In this document: piece after piece, positions 42,628-52,452 of the stretch
How positions within the stretch are numbered: the first letter of the stretch is position 1
Layout of the letters: each line of letters opens with the position of its first letter
From: Lacipirellulaceae bacterium
Lineage (GTDB): Bacteria; Planctomycetota; Planctomycetia; Pirellulales; Lacipirellulaceae
DNA length: 64,000 nucleotides
Direction: 5' to 3'
NCBI GenBank assembly: GCA_040218535.1
Contig: JAVJRG010000005.1
Location: 1,364,001-1,428,000 of the forward strand
Program-made: the position numbers and the translations under genes
The notes under the pieces: generated by a model
What the model was told of the DNA's origin: nothing
Database searches by the model: none
What the model saw: the letters and a program-made list of their open reading frames with translations, nothing else

Positions 42628-44922
42628 TTAGGCAGGATGTAGCGGACTATGAGCCAGCACAAACCGCTTCTCTCCCGCGGTCGCGAAACGAACCGTCGCG
42701 CGGCGGTTGTCTCCTGATCCACTCAGGGCAACGATTTTCCCAGGACCATACTCGGGGTGTTTGACCGTCATGCCTTGTTTGAACAAGTTCGGATCAGCCT
42801 TAGCGACTTGCTGTTTTTCTTTGCCAGCAAGTTGTGCCGCGGTGGTGACTTGGCTGGCGGCGACCTTCCAACGCGGCCGAGTCGAAGTTTCTTCTTCCGG
42901 CGGTTCAGCACTGCTCTGGTCAAATTCATCGAAGGAAGCGGAGCCCACATCCTCTTCGTCGAAGTCGTCCCAATCAGTTGGATATCCGAAGGAATCAGTT
43001 TGCGGTTCGACGAGCTCCATCTCTTCACGGGGCAGCTCCAGCAAGAACGGGCTGGGCACGGTACGGCGGCGTTGGCCGCGGAAGTCGCGATGGACGGCGT
43101 AGCTGAGTTGAAGCTGCTCTTCCGCACGCGTGATGCCGACGAACGCTAGGCGGCGTTCTTCCTCCATCTGATTCTCATCGTTGATGCTGCGCTCATGCGG
43201 CAGGAGCCCCTGTTCGACGGCCACTAGATAAACCACCGGGAACTCCAAACCCTTCGCGGCGTGTAGCGTCATCATCGTGACCTTATCCGTGTCGTCTTGC
43301 CAATCGTCGGTGTCGTTCACCAGCCAGGCGTTTTCCAGATACGTTTCCAACTGCCCGCCGCCGGGGTTCTTTTCATCGAACTGCCGCGCGTCGGTCAATA
43401 GTTCTTCGATGTTCGCCAGGCGGTTCATGTCCTCTTCGGATTCGCTTTCCTGCAGCGGTTCTCTATACTTTGTTTCTTCGAGGATCGTACCCAGGATTGC
43501 CTCCATTTCATCACCTGCGAGCTTGTTGAGGCGGTCGACAAGTTCGACGTAGGCGAGAGTCTTCTTGGCGGAGCGCGCTGCTAGCCCTTCGATCTGCATG
43601 GCTTCACGAGCGGCGTCAAGCAAAGGAAGCCCGTGGATGTAGGCGTACTCGGAGACAAGGTCCACAGTCTTACGGCCAATGCCACGGGTTGGCGTGTTGA
43701 TGGTTCGTAAGACCGCCTGGTCGTCGCGTGGGTTGTTGATTAACTGGCAGTAGCCGAGAACGTCCTTGATTTCCTTGCGTTGATAGAACTCCAAGCCGCG
43801 AATCATTTGATAAGGAACCCCCGCATCGCGGAGGCCACGTTCCAACGAACGTGACAGCGCGTTCACGCGATAAAAAATAGCAAAGTCGCTGGCAGTTCGA
43901 CTGCCCTCGGCAATCTGCTGCGCGATCGACTCAGCGATTTGCTGGGCTTCATCATCTTGGTTGGAGTATTGCACAAGCCGTACTGCCGAGCCTTCGTCCC
44001 GTTCAGTGAACAACGACTTCTGCTTCCGCTTGAGGTTGCAGCGAATCAGTTGGTCCGCCACGCGCAACACGTTCGGCGTGCTGCGGTAATTCTGTTCGAG
44101 CCGCACTACTTTGACGGTGGGAAAGTCGTTCTCGAACTGAAGGATGTTATTGATGTCGGCACCACGCCATCCGTAGATACTTTGGTCGGGGTCGCCTGTG
44201 GCAGCGAGGTTCGGGTGATCAACCGACAGCGCTCGGAGCATGACATACTGGGCGTGGTTGGTGTCCTGGTACTCGTCGACAAGCACGTAACGGAACCGCG
44301 CGTCGAGCGTCGCCCGCACTTCGCTGTTGGTGTAAAGCAAGTTTGCCAGATGCAAGAGCAAATCGTCGAAGTCGACCGCGCTGCTGGCGAGCAAGCGTTG
44401 CTGATACGCCGGGTACACTTCCGCAACGATGTGACTCAGCGGACTGCCGGTGCGTGGCTCATAGCGATCGGCGGTTACGAGTTTGTTCTTCGCATTGGAA
44501 ATCGCCGCAGCAATGCGATCAGGCGAGTAGTGCATCGTACGGAACTTGCCGGCTTCGATCACACGTTTGAGCGTCTGTTTGGAATCGCTCGTGTCGTAGA
44601 TCGTGAAGTTGGGGGTGAGACCGACCAGCTCCGCATACTCGCGCAGTAACCGCGCTCCGAAGCGATGAAACGTGCTGACCCACGTCCGCCCGCCCGGCAC
44701 GAGTTCTTGCACGCGGTTCTTCATTTCCTCCGCTGCTTTGTTGGTGAACGTCAGCGCGAGAATCTGCGAAGCGGGAACCCCTTCGCGAATCAGGTGTGCG
44801 ATGCGGTGCGTCACGACACGGGTCTTGCCACTGCCAGGGCCGGCGAGGACAAGCATGGGCCCATCGATATGCTGGACGGCTTCGCGCTGCGCGGGATTGA
44901 GGGGGTCGAGGAGTCGGTCCAC
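42628..44922 (-). CDS. pcrA: UvrD/PcrA/Rep-type superfamily 1A DNA helicase
   Basis: A 764-residue helicase with all SF1A motifs: LAGPGSGKTRVVTHR (motif I, 27-40), DEYQDTNHAQY (II), GDPDQSIYGWRGA (III), LEQNYRST (IV), TLHAAKGLEFPVVY (V) and FVGITRAEE (VI). A C-terminal 50-residue tail forms a Tudor-like domain (TVKHPEYGPGKIVALSG) that in PcrA/UvrD contacts RNA polymerase. An acidic linker precedes it. It unwinds 3'-5' and works in repair and in removal of stalled forks or polymerases. Not obviously operonic. Confidence 0.93.
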   Translation of the reverse strand: MDRLLDPLNPAQREAVQHIDGPMLVLAGPGSGKTRVVTHRIAHLIREGVPASQILALTFTNKAAEEMKNRVQELVPGGRTWVSTFHRFGARLLREYAELVGLTPNFTIYDTSDSKQTLKRVIEAGKFRTMHYSPDRIAAAISNAKNKLVTADRYEPRTGSPLSHIVAEVYPAYQQRLLASSAVDFDDLLLHLANLLYTNSEVRATLDARFRYVLVDEYQDTNHAQYVMLRALSVDHPNLAATGDPDQSIYGWRGADINNILQFENDFPTVKVVRLEQNYRSTPNVLRVADQLIRCNLKRKQKSLFTERDEGSAVRLVQYSNQDDEAQQIAESIAQQIAEGSRTASDFAIFYRVNALSRSLERGLRDAGVPYQMIRGLEFYQRKEIKDVLGYCQLINNPRDDQAVLRTINTPTRGIGRKTVDLVSEYAYIHGLPLLDAAREAMQIEGLAARSAKKTLAYVELVDRLNKLAGDEMEAILGTILEETKYREPLQESESEEDMNRLANIEELLTDARQFDEKNPGGGQLETYLENAWLVNDTDDWQDDTDKVTMMTLHAAKGLEFPVVYLVAVEQGLLPHERSINDENQMEEERRLAFVGITRAEEQLQLSYAVHRDFRGQRRRTVPSPFLLELPREEMELVEPQTDSFGYPTDWDDFDEEDVGSASFDEFDQSSAEPPEEETSTRPRWKVAASQVTTAAQLAGKEKQQVAKADPNLFKQGMTVKHPEYGPGKIVALSGSGDNRRATVRFATAGEKRFVLAHSPLHPA

Positions 44923-44957
44923 GTCTGTCCTTACTAAATGAAACTATGTTCGACATT

Positions 44958-45084
44958 ACCCTCCCTTTGGGAGGGTCGACGTCTCAGCGTCGGGGAGGGT
45001 GTGTAGCTGAGCCAATATTGTTGAGCAAATCTAGGCATCTCCCTCCCCGGCCGCTACCGCGTCCAACCCTCCTAAAGGGAGGGT
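44958..45084. repeat. Inverted pair of ACCCTCCC hairpins (REP-pair-like)
   Basis: ACCCTCCC-TTT-GGGAGGGT (44958-44976) and ACCCTCC-TAAA-GGGAGGGT (45066-45084) are hairpins in inverted order. Between them GTCGGGGAGGG and CCCTCCCCGGCC add a second, inner inverted pair. It is another BIME-like element and lies between the divergent helicase and alpha-CTD genes. Confidence 0.6.
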
Positions 45085-45203
45085 GAAGCAGCCGACTAAT
45101 TTTGCTTTTGCCCAACCTCAATCCTAAGCGTTACTGGCCACAGGCGGCAATGCTAGCACTTGTTGCCTCGGCACTCAAAAACTGTCTAGCCGTGGCATTT
45201 TTC

Positions 45204-45234
45204 TTGGTAATGCAAGCACAACTTTTGCTATATT
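45204..45234 (+). promoter_or_regulatory. Extended -10 promoter for the alpha-CTD gene
   Basis: TGCTATATT (45226-45234) has the TGn extension before TATATT; a TTGGTA -35-like word lies at 45204-45209, with a long spacer of 19. The start codon is about 65 bases downstream. Confidence 0.4.
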
Positions 45235-45299
45235 GCTGGCTGTGGTGAGGAGGTCTCGCCCTTCGCTTTTCGTATCCAATGATGGGGAAGGAGTCCCGA

Positions 45300-45572
45300 A
45301 TGACACGCATTCCGTTGAATCAAGCTGAGCTGGCTAATCAGGGCATGAAGGATCGCCTAGAGATGAGCACCGCCGAGATTGGCTTGGCCGTTCGCACGAC
45401 CAACTGCCTTGAGGAAAAAGGCATCTTTACCGTCAGCGACTTGCTGCAAACCAAGCGGGAAGAGTTGCTAAGTATCTCGAACTTTGGTGAGAAGACGCTC
45501 GAAGAGGTCTACAAGGCGCTCGAACGGATTGGGTTTCATCGTCCTCAACCGGCGAAGCGCTATCCTCGGTAA
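45300..45572 (+). CDS. Stand-alone RNA polymerase alpha-subunit C-terminal domain protein
   Basis: A 90-residue protein consisting of one alpha-CTD (helix-hairpin-helix-like) fold without the alpha-NTD. Aligned by eye to E. coli RpoA: LAVRTTNCLEEKG matches LTVRSANCL, so Arg32 equals R265 and Asn35 equals N268; SNFGEKTLEEV matches NLGKKSLTEI, giving Gly63 (G296), Lys65 (K298) and Thr66 (S299). The residues that touch UP-element DNA are thus kept. ATG 45300 has GGGAAGGAG at the best distance; in-frame ATGs at 45279/45282 are less likely. It may bind DNA or RNA polymerase independently; its role is unknown. Confidence 0.85.
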   Translation: MTRIPLNQAELANQGMKDRLEMSTAEIGLAVRTTNCLEEKGIFTVSDLLQTKREELLSISNFGEKTLEEVYKALERIGFHRPQPAKRYPR

Positions 45573-46123
45573 GACAGCTCGGTAAGAGGTTGTCCCGGCT
45601 AAGCCGCAAGCGGCGTGTCTGACTTAAGTGTCTCGGCTGTCGCCCGCTTTCTTTCTTCGTTCGCGAACGAACTGCGCTCTCGGTTCGTAATGATTTTGCC
45701 TGCGATTGGTGCTTCCGGTGCTGTCATCGGGAAACATCCCGTCGAGCAATGTTGCGTTTTGGCAACATCTCGATTCAGGGCAAAGCCTTGTCCGGCTTAT
45801 TGCGAGAAATTGCCTGCCGCGCACTTGCCGCAAGCTACATTACTTAGAAGCCTAGCCTTGGAGAGTGAATGGCCGCCGGGCGTAGTTCGCGACAGCCAGC
45901 ACTGGGCATGATAGCTTCGCTTGTCGCTGAACTTTTCCCAGTTGTTAGAGTCTCTCTAAGCTGTATTTGCGGATAATCGAGTGCCTGACGCAAGAAAATG
46001 ATTGCCAACAGGGGGCTCGGGAGAGTAAACCTAAATGATGGCGACCTTTCATTCCAAGGTCGTAGTAGGGCCAACCCTAAGTAATGTGCGACAAGCGCAC
46101 ACCCATTTGAATGCGAGATAAAA
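45573..46123. other. 550-base gap, no convincing gene
   Basis: Contains a small hairpin GCCGC-AA-GCGGC (45603-45614) shortly after the alpha-CTD stop, without a T tract. A 98-codon open frame (45615-45911) has irregular composition and no start context; not accepted. The last 100 bases are the leader of the next gene. Confidence 0.5.
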
Positions 46124-47230
46124 ATGAATCGTAACTTCACCCTTGCTTTGGCTGCTGTAGCACTCTGCGTTGCTTCCATGATGAGCCCAAGCGTTGCGAC
46201 AGCTCAGTGCGACACGTGTGTCCAACCAACGGTTGCCTACCAACCAGTACAGCCAGTAGCGACTGTGGTTGCCCAAGAAAGAACCGGTTGGTACCCGGGG
46301 CGTTTATTGGATCGGTTGCGCATGCGTTCCTGGCGAGCACAGACACCTGCGACCGCAACCTACACGACCGCTGCGTATGCTCCCTACAATTATACGGCCG
46401 CCTACACGCCGTACACTGCGAGCTATGCACCTTACACAGCTAGTTACACTCCTTACACCGCGAGCTACACGCCTTACGTGACGGCTTATGCTCCGCTCCA
46501 GCGGCGCGTCTATCGCCCGGTCGTATTGCGTCCGGTAATCGCTGACACCGGTTGGTCAACTTGCAACTACACGCCAGCGGCAACTTGCAGCGACTGTGGC
46601 GTCGCACAAGCAGCTTACAGTGAGCCCGTTGGTGGTTGCTCCAACTGCGAAGCCGGCTCCAGCGTGCCCGACTACGCCTACGAAGATGCAGGGAGTTGGC
46701 GAGAGAGTGGATCTCAGGCATCAAGCGATCCACCAACTCCACAGCCTTCTTTGAAGCCAGAAGCCGACCCGCAGCTTTCCTACTACCGTGGCGAAGCACT
46801 CGCCAACGCCCGTGAGTTGGAAACGCTCCGTGACCGGATCGAACAACTCGAACGTGAACGCGATGCCTACCGTGGCTACGGTAGCGAACGCAAAAGCGGC
46901 TATCGCGGAGCGGACGAACCTGAGCAGTCGATCCTCAAGAAAGAACTTTCTGAGGAACCGGAAACGGATGATGGATGGCCCGGTCTGTATTCTCCGGATA
47001 ACGCCACCGAAGAGGAAGACGATCCAGCCGCCAACAGTCCGTACCCACGGTGGAACGTCCCCGTGAGCGAGCGGACGGCACGTGGCCCAAGCGTGAATGT
47101 TTGGAACGCCGTTTACTCGAAGAACAGCGCTCGTGGAAGCCAAGTTAGCAACCGTCAGGTGGCGAAGCAGGCTCCCACGCAGGCTGAGATTGACGCCGTT
47201 GGCTGGCGTGCGGTTAAGCGTGATCGCTAA
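46124..47230 (+). CDS. Exported Tyr/Pro-repeat, Cys-containing protein
   Basis: A 368-residue protein with a signal peptide (1-28, cleavage after ATAQ region). Residues 80-124 are a low-complexity tract of Y-T-P-Y-T-A-S / Y-A-P-Y repeats encoded by imperfect 21-base units (about 46360-46495). Cysteines come in pairs (CDTC at 29-32, C-S-D-C, C-S-N-C), suggesting disulfides or metal binding. The C-terminal 150 residues are charged, include a short coiled coil (ANARELETLRDRIEQLERER) and a basic end. I do not recognise a family; a cell-surface or envelope structural protein is plausible. A strong terminator follows. Confidence 0.75.
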   Translation: MNRNFTLALAAVALCVASMMSPSVATAQCDTCVQPTVAYQPVQPVATVVAQERTGWYPGRLLDRLRMRSWRAQTPATATYTTAAYAPYNYTAAYTPYTASYAPYTASYTPYTASYTPYVTAYAPLQRRVYRPVVLRPVIADTGWSTCNYTPAATCSDCGVAQAAYSEPVGGCSNCEAGSSVPDYAYEDAGSWRESGSQASSDPPTPQPSLKPEADPQLSYYRGEALANARELETLRDRIEQLERERDAYRGYGSERKSGYRGADEPEQSILKKELSEEPETDDGWPGLYSPDNATEEEDDPAANSPYPRWNVPVSERTARGPSVNVWNAVYSKNSARGSQVSNRQVAKQAPTQAEIDAVGWRAVKRDR

Positions 47231-47257
47231 TCCATTTCAAAAAAATTAGAGACCCAG

Positions 47258-47295
47258 ACGCCTCGGCGGCTTCCAAGCTGCCGGGGCGTTTTTCG
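47258..47295 (+). terminator. Rho-independent terminator after the Tyr/Pro-repeat gene
   Basis: ACGCCTCGGCGGC and GCTGCCGGGGCGT pair over 13 positions, with two G-U pairs, around a six-base TTCCAA loop (47258-47289), followed by TTTTTCG. Confidence 0.75.
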
Positions 47296-47299
47296 TTTT

Positions 47300-47391
47300 G
47301 GCTGTCTGCTATCGGCTATTGGCTGTCGGCTAAGCAGTCTAAACTAAACGCAACATACTTGCCGATAACCGATAGCCCGAAACCGATAGCC
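47300..47391. repeat. CGATAGCC-type inverted quasi-periodic repeat, in front of polX
   Basis: Left arm 47300-47334 is a chain of GGCTGT / CTATCGGCTATT units; right arm 47361-47391 is the inverted chain (GCCGATAACC, GATAGCC, CGATAGCC). The right arm ends six bases before the polX ATG. The first arm follows a terminator. Relative: 27104-27135 before nqrB. Confidence 0.7.
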
Positions 47392-47397
47392 AAGAAA

Positions 47398-49119
47398 ATG
47401 ACTAACCGTGATATTGCCGCTGTCTTTGATCAAATCGCTGATCTCCTGGAATTTCAAAGCGCAAATCCTTTTCGGGTGCGCGCCTACCGGAACGGAGCCC
47501 GCAAGATTGGCGACTTGAGCCAGCCGCTTGCAGCGTTGGCCGAGTCGGATGAGGGTCTGACTTCAATTGACGGCATTGGCAAGGACTTGGCCGAGAAGAT
47601 CACGACTCTGCTAAAGACCGGCAGCCTGCCGATGCTCGATGAGCTGCTGGCGGAGATTCCACCAACCGTGTTGGCCATATTGCGTGTGCCAGGGTTGGGT
47701 CCAAAGCGAGCGGCGGTGATTCATAAAGAACTCGGTGTGAACACGTTGGACGAGTTACGAGCCGCTTGTAAGTCGGACCAAGTGAAGGATCTGAAGGGTT
47801 TCGGTAAGAAGACGCAAGAGACGATTCTCAAGGGAATCGATATCGCGGCGCAAGCCGATGTTCGCACCAAATGGGCGGAGGCGGATGGCGTGGTGCAAGA
47901 GCTACTCGCCCACATGGAAGGAATCGAAGGGGTACGGCGGATGCAGATGGCCGGCAGTTATCGGCGAGGACGTGAGACCGTTGGTGACCTTGATCTCTTG
48001 GTGGACGCCGATGACGGTGCCGCAGCGATGACCCGTTTTGGAGAGTTTCCGGCAGTGGATGAAGTGATCGTCCGAGGCGGCACCAAGATGTCCGTTCGAT
48101 TGAAAAGCGGCTTGCAAGTCGACCTGCGTGTTGTGCCCGAGCGTTCATTTGGGGCTGCGTTGCAGTACTTCACAGGCTCGAAAGACCATAACGTGGAGGT
48201 GCGTGGCCAAGCGAAAGCGCGCGGCTTGAAGGTGAACGAATGGGGCGTCTTTGAAGTCGACGGCGACGAGGAGAAGTACTTGGCAGGAGCGACTGAGGAA
48301 GAAGTTTATGCAGCGCTCGACTTGCCTTGGTTTCCGCCAGAATTGCGCGAGGCTCGCGAGGAGTTTCAATTAGCGGCAGACGAAGGTTTGCCAAGGCTGA
48401 TCGAGCTGGATGACATACGTGGTGACCTGCATATGCACACCAACGCTTCCGACGGGAAGGCGACTCTTGAAGAAATGGCTGAAGCGGCTATCGCCAAGGG
48501 ACTAGAATACATCGCGATTACCGACCACTCGAAACGCGTTTCGATGGCCAACGGATTAGACGGTAAGCGTTTGCTCAAGCAGTGGAAAGAAGTCGATCAG
48601 CTCAATGAGGAGCTGACCGAATTGGAGATTCTCAAAGGCATTGAGTGCGACATTCTCGAAGCTGGTGGCATGGACCTGCCGGATGAAGTGCTCGAGCAGG
48701 CCGACTGGGTTATCGCCAGCGTCCATTACGGGCAGAACCAATCTCGCGAACAAATCACCGAGCGGATTCTGGGGGCCTTGGAAAACCCGCATGTCGATAT
48801 CGTTGCCCATCCCACGGGACGCCTAATCAATCGTCGCGAACGATACGAAGTCGACATTGATGCGGTGTTCGCTGCCGCGGCAGAGCAGGGGAAGTTGTTA
48901 GAGCTCAACGCCAACCCGGCTCGTCTCGATCTTGACGATGTCCACTGCGCCGCGGCCAAACGACATGGCGTGCCAATCGTCATCAGCACCGACGCGCACC
49001 ACACAGGCGGCCTCGACGTGATGCGATACGGTATTCTCCAAGCACGCCGAGCAGGGCTAACGGCTGAGGACGTGGCGAATACTCGATCAGTGGCGGAGTT
49101 TAAGAAGCTGTTGACGTGA
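47398..49119 (+). CDS. polX: DNA polymerase X (PolX) with PHP domain
   Basis: A 573-residue protein. N-terminal helix-hairpin-helix repeats (AALAESDEGLTSIDGIGKDLA; ILRVPGLGPKRA), a nucleotidyltransferase palm with GSYRRGRETVGDLDLLVD as the catalytic G-S-x-R-R-G ... D-x-D motif, then a C-terminal PHP phosphoesterase with DLHMHTNASDG, ITDHSKR and STDAHHTGG metal-binding motifs. Bacterial PolX fills short gaps in base-excision repair and PHP gives 3'-5' exonuclease activity. Both active sites look intact. The ATG at 47398 follows AAGAAA, not a real Shine-Dalgarno; an in-frame upstream reading from 47359 translates only the repeat. Confidence 0.93.
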   Translation: MTNRDIAAVFDQIADLLEFQSANPFRVRAYRNGARKIGDLSQPLAALAESDEGLTSIDGIGKDLAEKITTLLKTGSLPMLDELLAEIPPTVLAILRVPGLGPKRAAVIHKELGVNTLDELRAACKSDQVKDLKGFGKKTQETILKGIDIAAQADVRTKWAEADGVVQELLAHMEGIEGVRRMQMAGSYRRGRETVGDLDLLVDADDGAAAMTRFGEFPAVDEVIVRGGTKMSVRLKSGLQVDLRVVPERSFGAALQYFTGSKDHNVEVRGQAKARGLKVNEWGVFEVDGDEEKYLAGATEEEVYAALDLPWFPPELREAREEFQLAADEGLPRLIELDDIRGDLHMHTNASDGKATLEEMAEAAIAKGLEYIAITDHSKRVSMANGLDGKRLLKQWKEVDQLNEELTELEILKGIECDILEAGGMDLPDEVLEQADWVIASVHYGQNQSREQITERILGALENPHVDIVAHPTGRLINRRERYEVDIDAVFAAAAEQGKLLELNANPARLDLDDVHCAAAKRHGVPIVISTDAHHTGGLDVMRYGILQARRAGLTAEDVANTRSVAEFKKLLT

Positions 49120-49130
49120 CACGATGTTTC

Positions 49131-49155
49131 GAGCCTCCCGGCAGAATGACACGAT
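49131..49155. repeat. Fragment of the GTCATTCCG...GGAATGACA repeat family
   Basis: GAGCCTCCCGGCAGAATGAC resembles one arm, inverted, of the element at 53871-53975. It lies between polX and the end of the RND gene. Confidence 0.5.
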
Positions 49156-49157
49156 TG

Positions 49158-52100
49158 TTACTTCGCTTTCGCCGCAGAAGTCACTTGCCGACGTCGTAGT
49201 AGAGCTGCTGCCGTGTCTTTCACCCCCCGCAATTCGTCAAAGAATGTGTACGAAACGCTGTAGCAAACGGGGATGATCAACAGCGTGAGCACGGACGCAA
49301 AGGCCAAGCCGAAGACGACAGCCCCGGTGAGCGGTTGCCAAAATTCTGCTCCGCCGGAGATGTTGAGCAGCAATGGAAGCAATCCACCAATAGTCGTGAT
49401 CGTCGTGAGCATCACCGGGCGAAGGCGGTTGATGCCGGCTTCGATGAGCGAGTCGTAGACGTTCAAGCCTCGGGCGCGAGCTTGGTTGGTGAAGTCGACC
49501 ATCACGATCGCATCATTGACGACGATGCCTGTCAGACTGACCAGCCCAATGAACGAAGCCAGGCTAAAGGGGAATCCGCAGGCCCACATCCCCAGCACGA
49601 CGCCGATGAAACTTAACGGCACGGTCATCATCACGATCACGCCTTGACGGAAACTGTTGAATTGCCAGACAAGAATGCCATAAATCAGCACAACGCCGAT
49701 GATCATGCTGTACAGCAAGTATCGGAAGTTCTTATCACGCTCTTCGTTCTCGCCGGTGAATTGCGCTTTGATGCCTTCCGACTCAGTAAGTGGCTGGCCG
49801 AGGAAAACCATTGAGTTCTCCTCGCTTCGTTTGAATCCTAACTCGGGAAGAATCTCGTCGGCAAGAATTTTGAAAATGTCGTCCGGTGTTTTCGACTTCT
49901 TATCGACATCGCACTTCGCGACGACTGCGCGATCACGTTCATAGCGGTTGATGCTGAACAGGCTCGTCCCGCGTTTGAGTTCGGCCAAACTGGCTAGCGA
50001 AGTCATCTGGCCGGCAGGCGTGGCGATCATCACGCGTTCGAGGGTGTTTGGGTACTTTTGAAACTCGGGGGCGAGCTGCACACGGAGGGTGATATCCTCG
50101 TCGTCGAGCGTCAGTTGGATTTGCTGATCTCCCGCGATCGCGATTTGCACCGCGCGGGCAATCATCGCCTCGTTGAGTCCCTCATACAAACCGACCACAT
50201 CGGGCTTCGGTTCGATCATCAATTCGGGATTGTCAGGACGGTAGTCCGTCGAAGCATCAAGCGTGCCACGCAGGGTGCCGAGCTTCTTCGCGATAATCTG
50301 CCCCAAGTCACCCAGTTGCTCAAGGTTTTCTCCCGTCAATCGCACCGCCACATCCGCACCGCCAGGCGGGCCGTCTTCGACAGGCTCGATGGACATTTTC
50401 ATGCCGGGCAGCAGTTTGATGTTTCGGCGAAGATCGTCAATCACTTCTTGTTCGTGGACGTCACGGTCAAGCGGTGAAAGCATTTCGACCATGATCTCCG
50501 CGAACTCCGGTCCCGAGGCAGAGTCTTCATCAACGCGTATCGCCATGCCGCCGGCTGAGCCGATCGCGGAGACGTAGTGCTTGATGACTCCCATCTCTTC
50601 CCATTTGCGAAGTGGTTCGATCACGACTTCAGAGGCGGCGAGAGTTTCCTCGATGCTGTAACCGAGCGGTAGTTCGTACTTAATGGTGAACTGCCCCCGA
50701 TCGCTTGTCGGGAAGAAGACGAAGCCGAGTTCTTTGTAGAGCCTGCCAGCGCCGACGACGGCCAAAAAACAAAGAATCAAAACCGAAGCACGGTTGGCGA
50801 GTGACGTGCGAAGGATCGCTGCGTAGATCCGCGTTCCCCAGCCTAAATTAGGCCGAACGCGAAGCTCACCACTCGCTTTTTGTTCTTCAGCGATCGCGCT
50901 ATCTTTGGGTTCTTGCTTCCGATACCAACGCGCCGCTAGTGTTGGGATGATGAAGTGATCGACCAGTACCGAACCTAACAGGGCCACGCTTACGACTTTA
51001 GGCATCACGCCCATGAAGTCGCCCATGATGCCGGGAACGAGCAACATCGGGCCGAACGCGGCGACGGTTGTTAGGTCGGCAGCGATGACCGGTAAGCCGA
51101 CTTCTTCAATGCCGACTTTCGCGGCATCGATCGGGTCTTCGCCGCGCTCGATGTGGCGGTGGATATTCTCCGCCACAATGATGGCACCGTCGACAACCAT
51201 CCCCAGCACGAGAATAAACGCGAACACCACCATGTTGGAAACGGGGATGCCGCTGGCGTAGAGGAAAACCAAGGCGACGGCGGAACTGAACGGAATCGCC
51301 AGGAGAACGAGGATGGAAATCCGCAGGCCCATCGACCATGCAAGTATCACCAGGACGAGCATCGCGCCGAAAATAGCGCTTGAGCCCAGCACACGAAACA
51401 TGACCCAGATCTCTTCGGACGTGTCGCGGGTCGTCGCAAAGTCGATGTCGGGGTACTGCTGGCGGAGGTCTTCGACCAGGGAGTTGATTGCTTGGGCGGC
51501 ACCCAGCGTGTTGATATTCGATTCTTTGTAGATGATGATCGTCGCGCATTCGCGACCGTCAATCTGCGAGAAACTCTTCACGCGACGATGGGTATCAATC
51601 ACGTCCGCGACATCGTCAACGGTAATGGCCCGTCCCCCGACGTTGCTGACGATGGCTTCGCGGATGTCTTCGACGCCCCGGAACTTGGCCTCGACACGCA
51701 GGATGCGATCGTAGTTTTCCGTGTCGAGCGAACCAGCCGGTATTTTCGCGTTGAAGGCACGCAGGGATTCGAGAAGTTGATTGAGGGTGATTCCGTACTC
51801 GGCCAATAGATCAGGGTTCGCGTTGACGTGGATCTCTCGTTCTTTGCCACCGTAGAGCTGCGTGCTTGCCACGCCATCGATATCGGCCTTGATCCGTTCT
51901 TCAACTTCCTCGGCGACTTCCTTTAACGAGCGGTCGTCATAGCCTTCGGGTCCCGTCAGCGTGACCATCATCAGCGGCATGTTCTCAAAGTCGATCTTCG
52001 TGACGACGGGCTGAATTTCGCGACCTAGAGGAAGTTCGTTACGGATGCGGTCGACGAGGTCTTTGACTTCGCGTTTCGCCTCGTCGGGATCGACGCCGTC

Positions 52101-52388
52101 AAGGAAAATGACTTGCGTAATGCTCGCCCCGCGCATGTTCGTCGAGGCGATAAAGTCGACGCTCTGCAGCTCGCCAAGGACGTCTTCGACCTTGCGGGCG
52201 ATTTCGTTTTCGGCTTCGCTTGGCTGGGCGTCAGGGTAGGGGATCGCTACCAGGACGACAGCCTTGGTGATTGCCGGCGTGCGTTGGACCGGCGTGAATG
52301 TTGCCGCGTAGAACGCCATCATCAGTGTTAGGATCGTGAGGATCAACACTGAGCGAGGATGATCGATGGCTTGTGAGCTAAGCTTCAC
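49158..52388 (-). CDS. RND-type efflux permease (HAE1/AcrB-like)
   Basis: A 1076-residue inner-membrane pump with the RND duplication: TM1, large periplasmic loop, TM2-6, then TM7, second loop, TM8-12. The proton-relay region in TM4 reads [16 protein letters not shown]: one Asp is present where AcrB has a D-D pair. The second half has [45 protein letters not shown] near the start is typical of HAE1 members. The start is GTG at 52388. Paired with the adaptor gene before it, and an outer-membrane TolC-like factor must be elsewhere. Substrates unknown. Confidence 0.9.
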   Translation of the reverse strand: MKLSSQAIDHPRSVLILTILTLMMAFYAATFTPVQRTPAITKAVVLVAIPYPDAQPSEAENEIARKVEDVLGELQSVDFIASTNMRGASITQVIFLDGVDPDEAKREVKDLVDRIRNELPLGREIQPVVTKIDFENMPLMMVTLTGPEGYDDRSLKEVAEEVEERIKADIDGVASTQLYGGKEREIHVNANPDLLAEYGITLNQLLESLRAFNAKIPAGSLDTENYDRILRVEAKFRGVEDIREAIVSNVGGRAITVDDVADVIDTHRRVKSFSQIDGRECATIIIYKESNINTLGAAQAINSLVEDLRQQYPDIDFATTRDTSEEIWVMFRVLGSSAIFGAMLVLVILAWSMGLRISILVLLAIPFSSAVALVFLYASGIPVSNMVVFAFILVLGMVVDGAIIVAENIHRHIERGEDPIDAAKVGIEEVGLPVIAADLTTVAAFGPMLLVPGIMGDFMGVMPKVVSVALLGSVLVDHFIIPTLAARWYRKQEPKDSAIAEEQKASGELRVRPNLGWGTRIYAAILRTSLANRASVLILCFLAVVGAGRLYKELGFVFFPTSDRGQFTIKYELPLGYSIEETLAASEVVIEPLRKWEEMGVIKHYVSAIGSAGGMAIRVDEDSASGPEFAEIMVEMLSPLDRDVHEQEVIDDLRRNIKLLPGMKMSIEPVEDGPPGGADVAVRLTGENLEQLGDLGQIIAKKLGTLRGTLDASTDYRPDNPELMIEPKPDVVGLYEGLNEAMIARAVQIAIAGDQQIQLTLDDEDITLRVQLAPEFQKYPNTLERVMIATPAGQMTSLASLAELKRGTSLFSINRYERDRAVVAKCDVDKKSKTPDDIFKILADEILPELGFKRSEENSMVFLGQPLTESEGIKAQFTGENEERDKNFRYLLYSMIIGVVLIYGILVWQFNSFRQGVIVMMTVPLSFIGVVLGMWACGFPFSLASFIGLVSLTGIVVNDAIVMVDFTNQARARGLNVYDSLIEAGINRLRPVMLTTITTIGGLLPLLLNISGGAEFWQPLTGAVVFGLAFASVLTLLIIPVCYSVSYTFFDELRGVKDTAAALLRRRQVTSAAKAK

Positions 52389-52452
52389 GGCAATTAGTGT
52401 TTCCGCTGCATGAGTTACCGGGAGCTAACGCCCGGCGGCTGATGATGTTTCG

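Noticed and set aside
45615-45911. 98-codon open frame in the gap after the alpha-CTD gene
   Set aside because: Irregular amino-acid pattern, no Shine-Dalgarno and no family resemblance; antisense frames in the same place are equally open.
46360-46495. Tandem repeats that might be mistaken for a CRISPR or VNTR array
   Set aside because: The 21-base units are contiguous, in-frame and coding, with no spacers.
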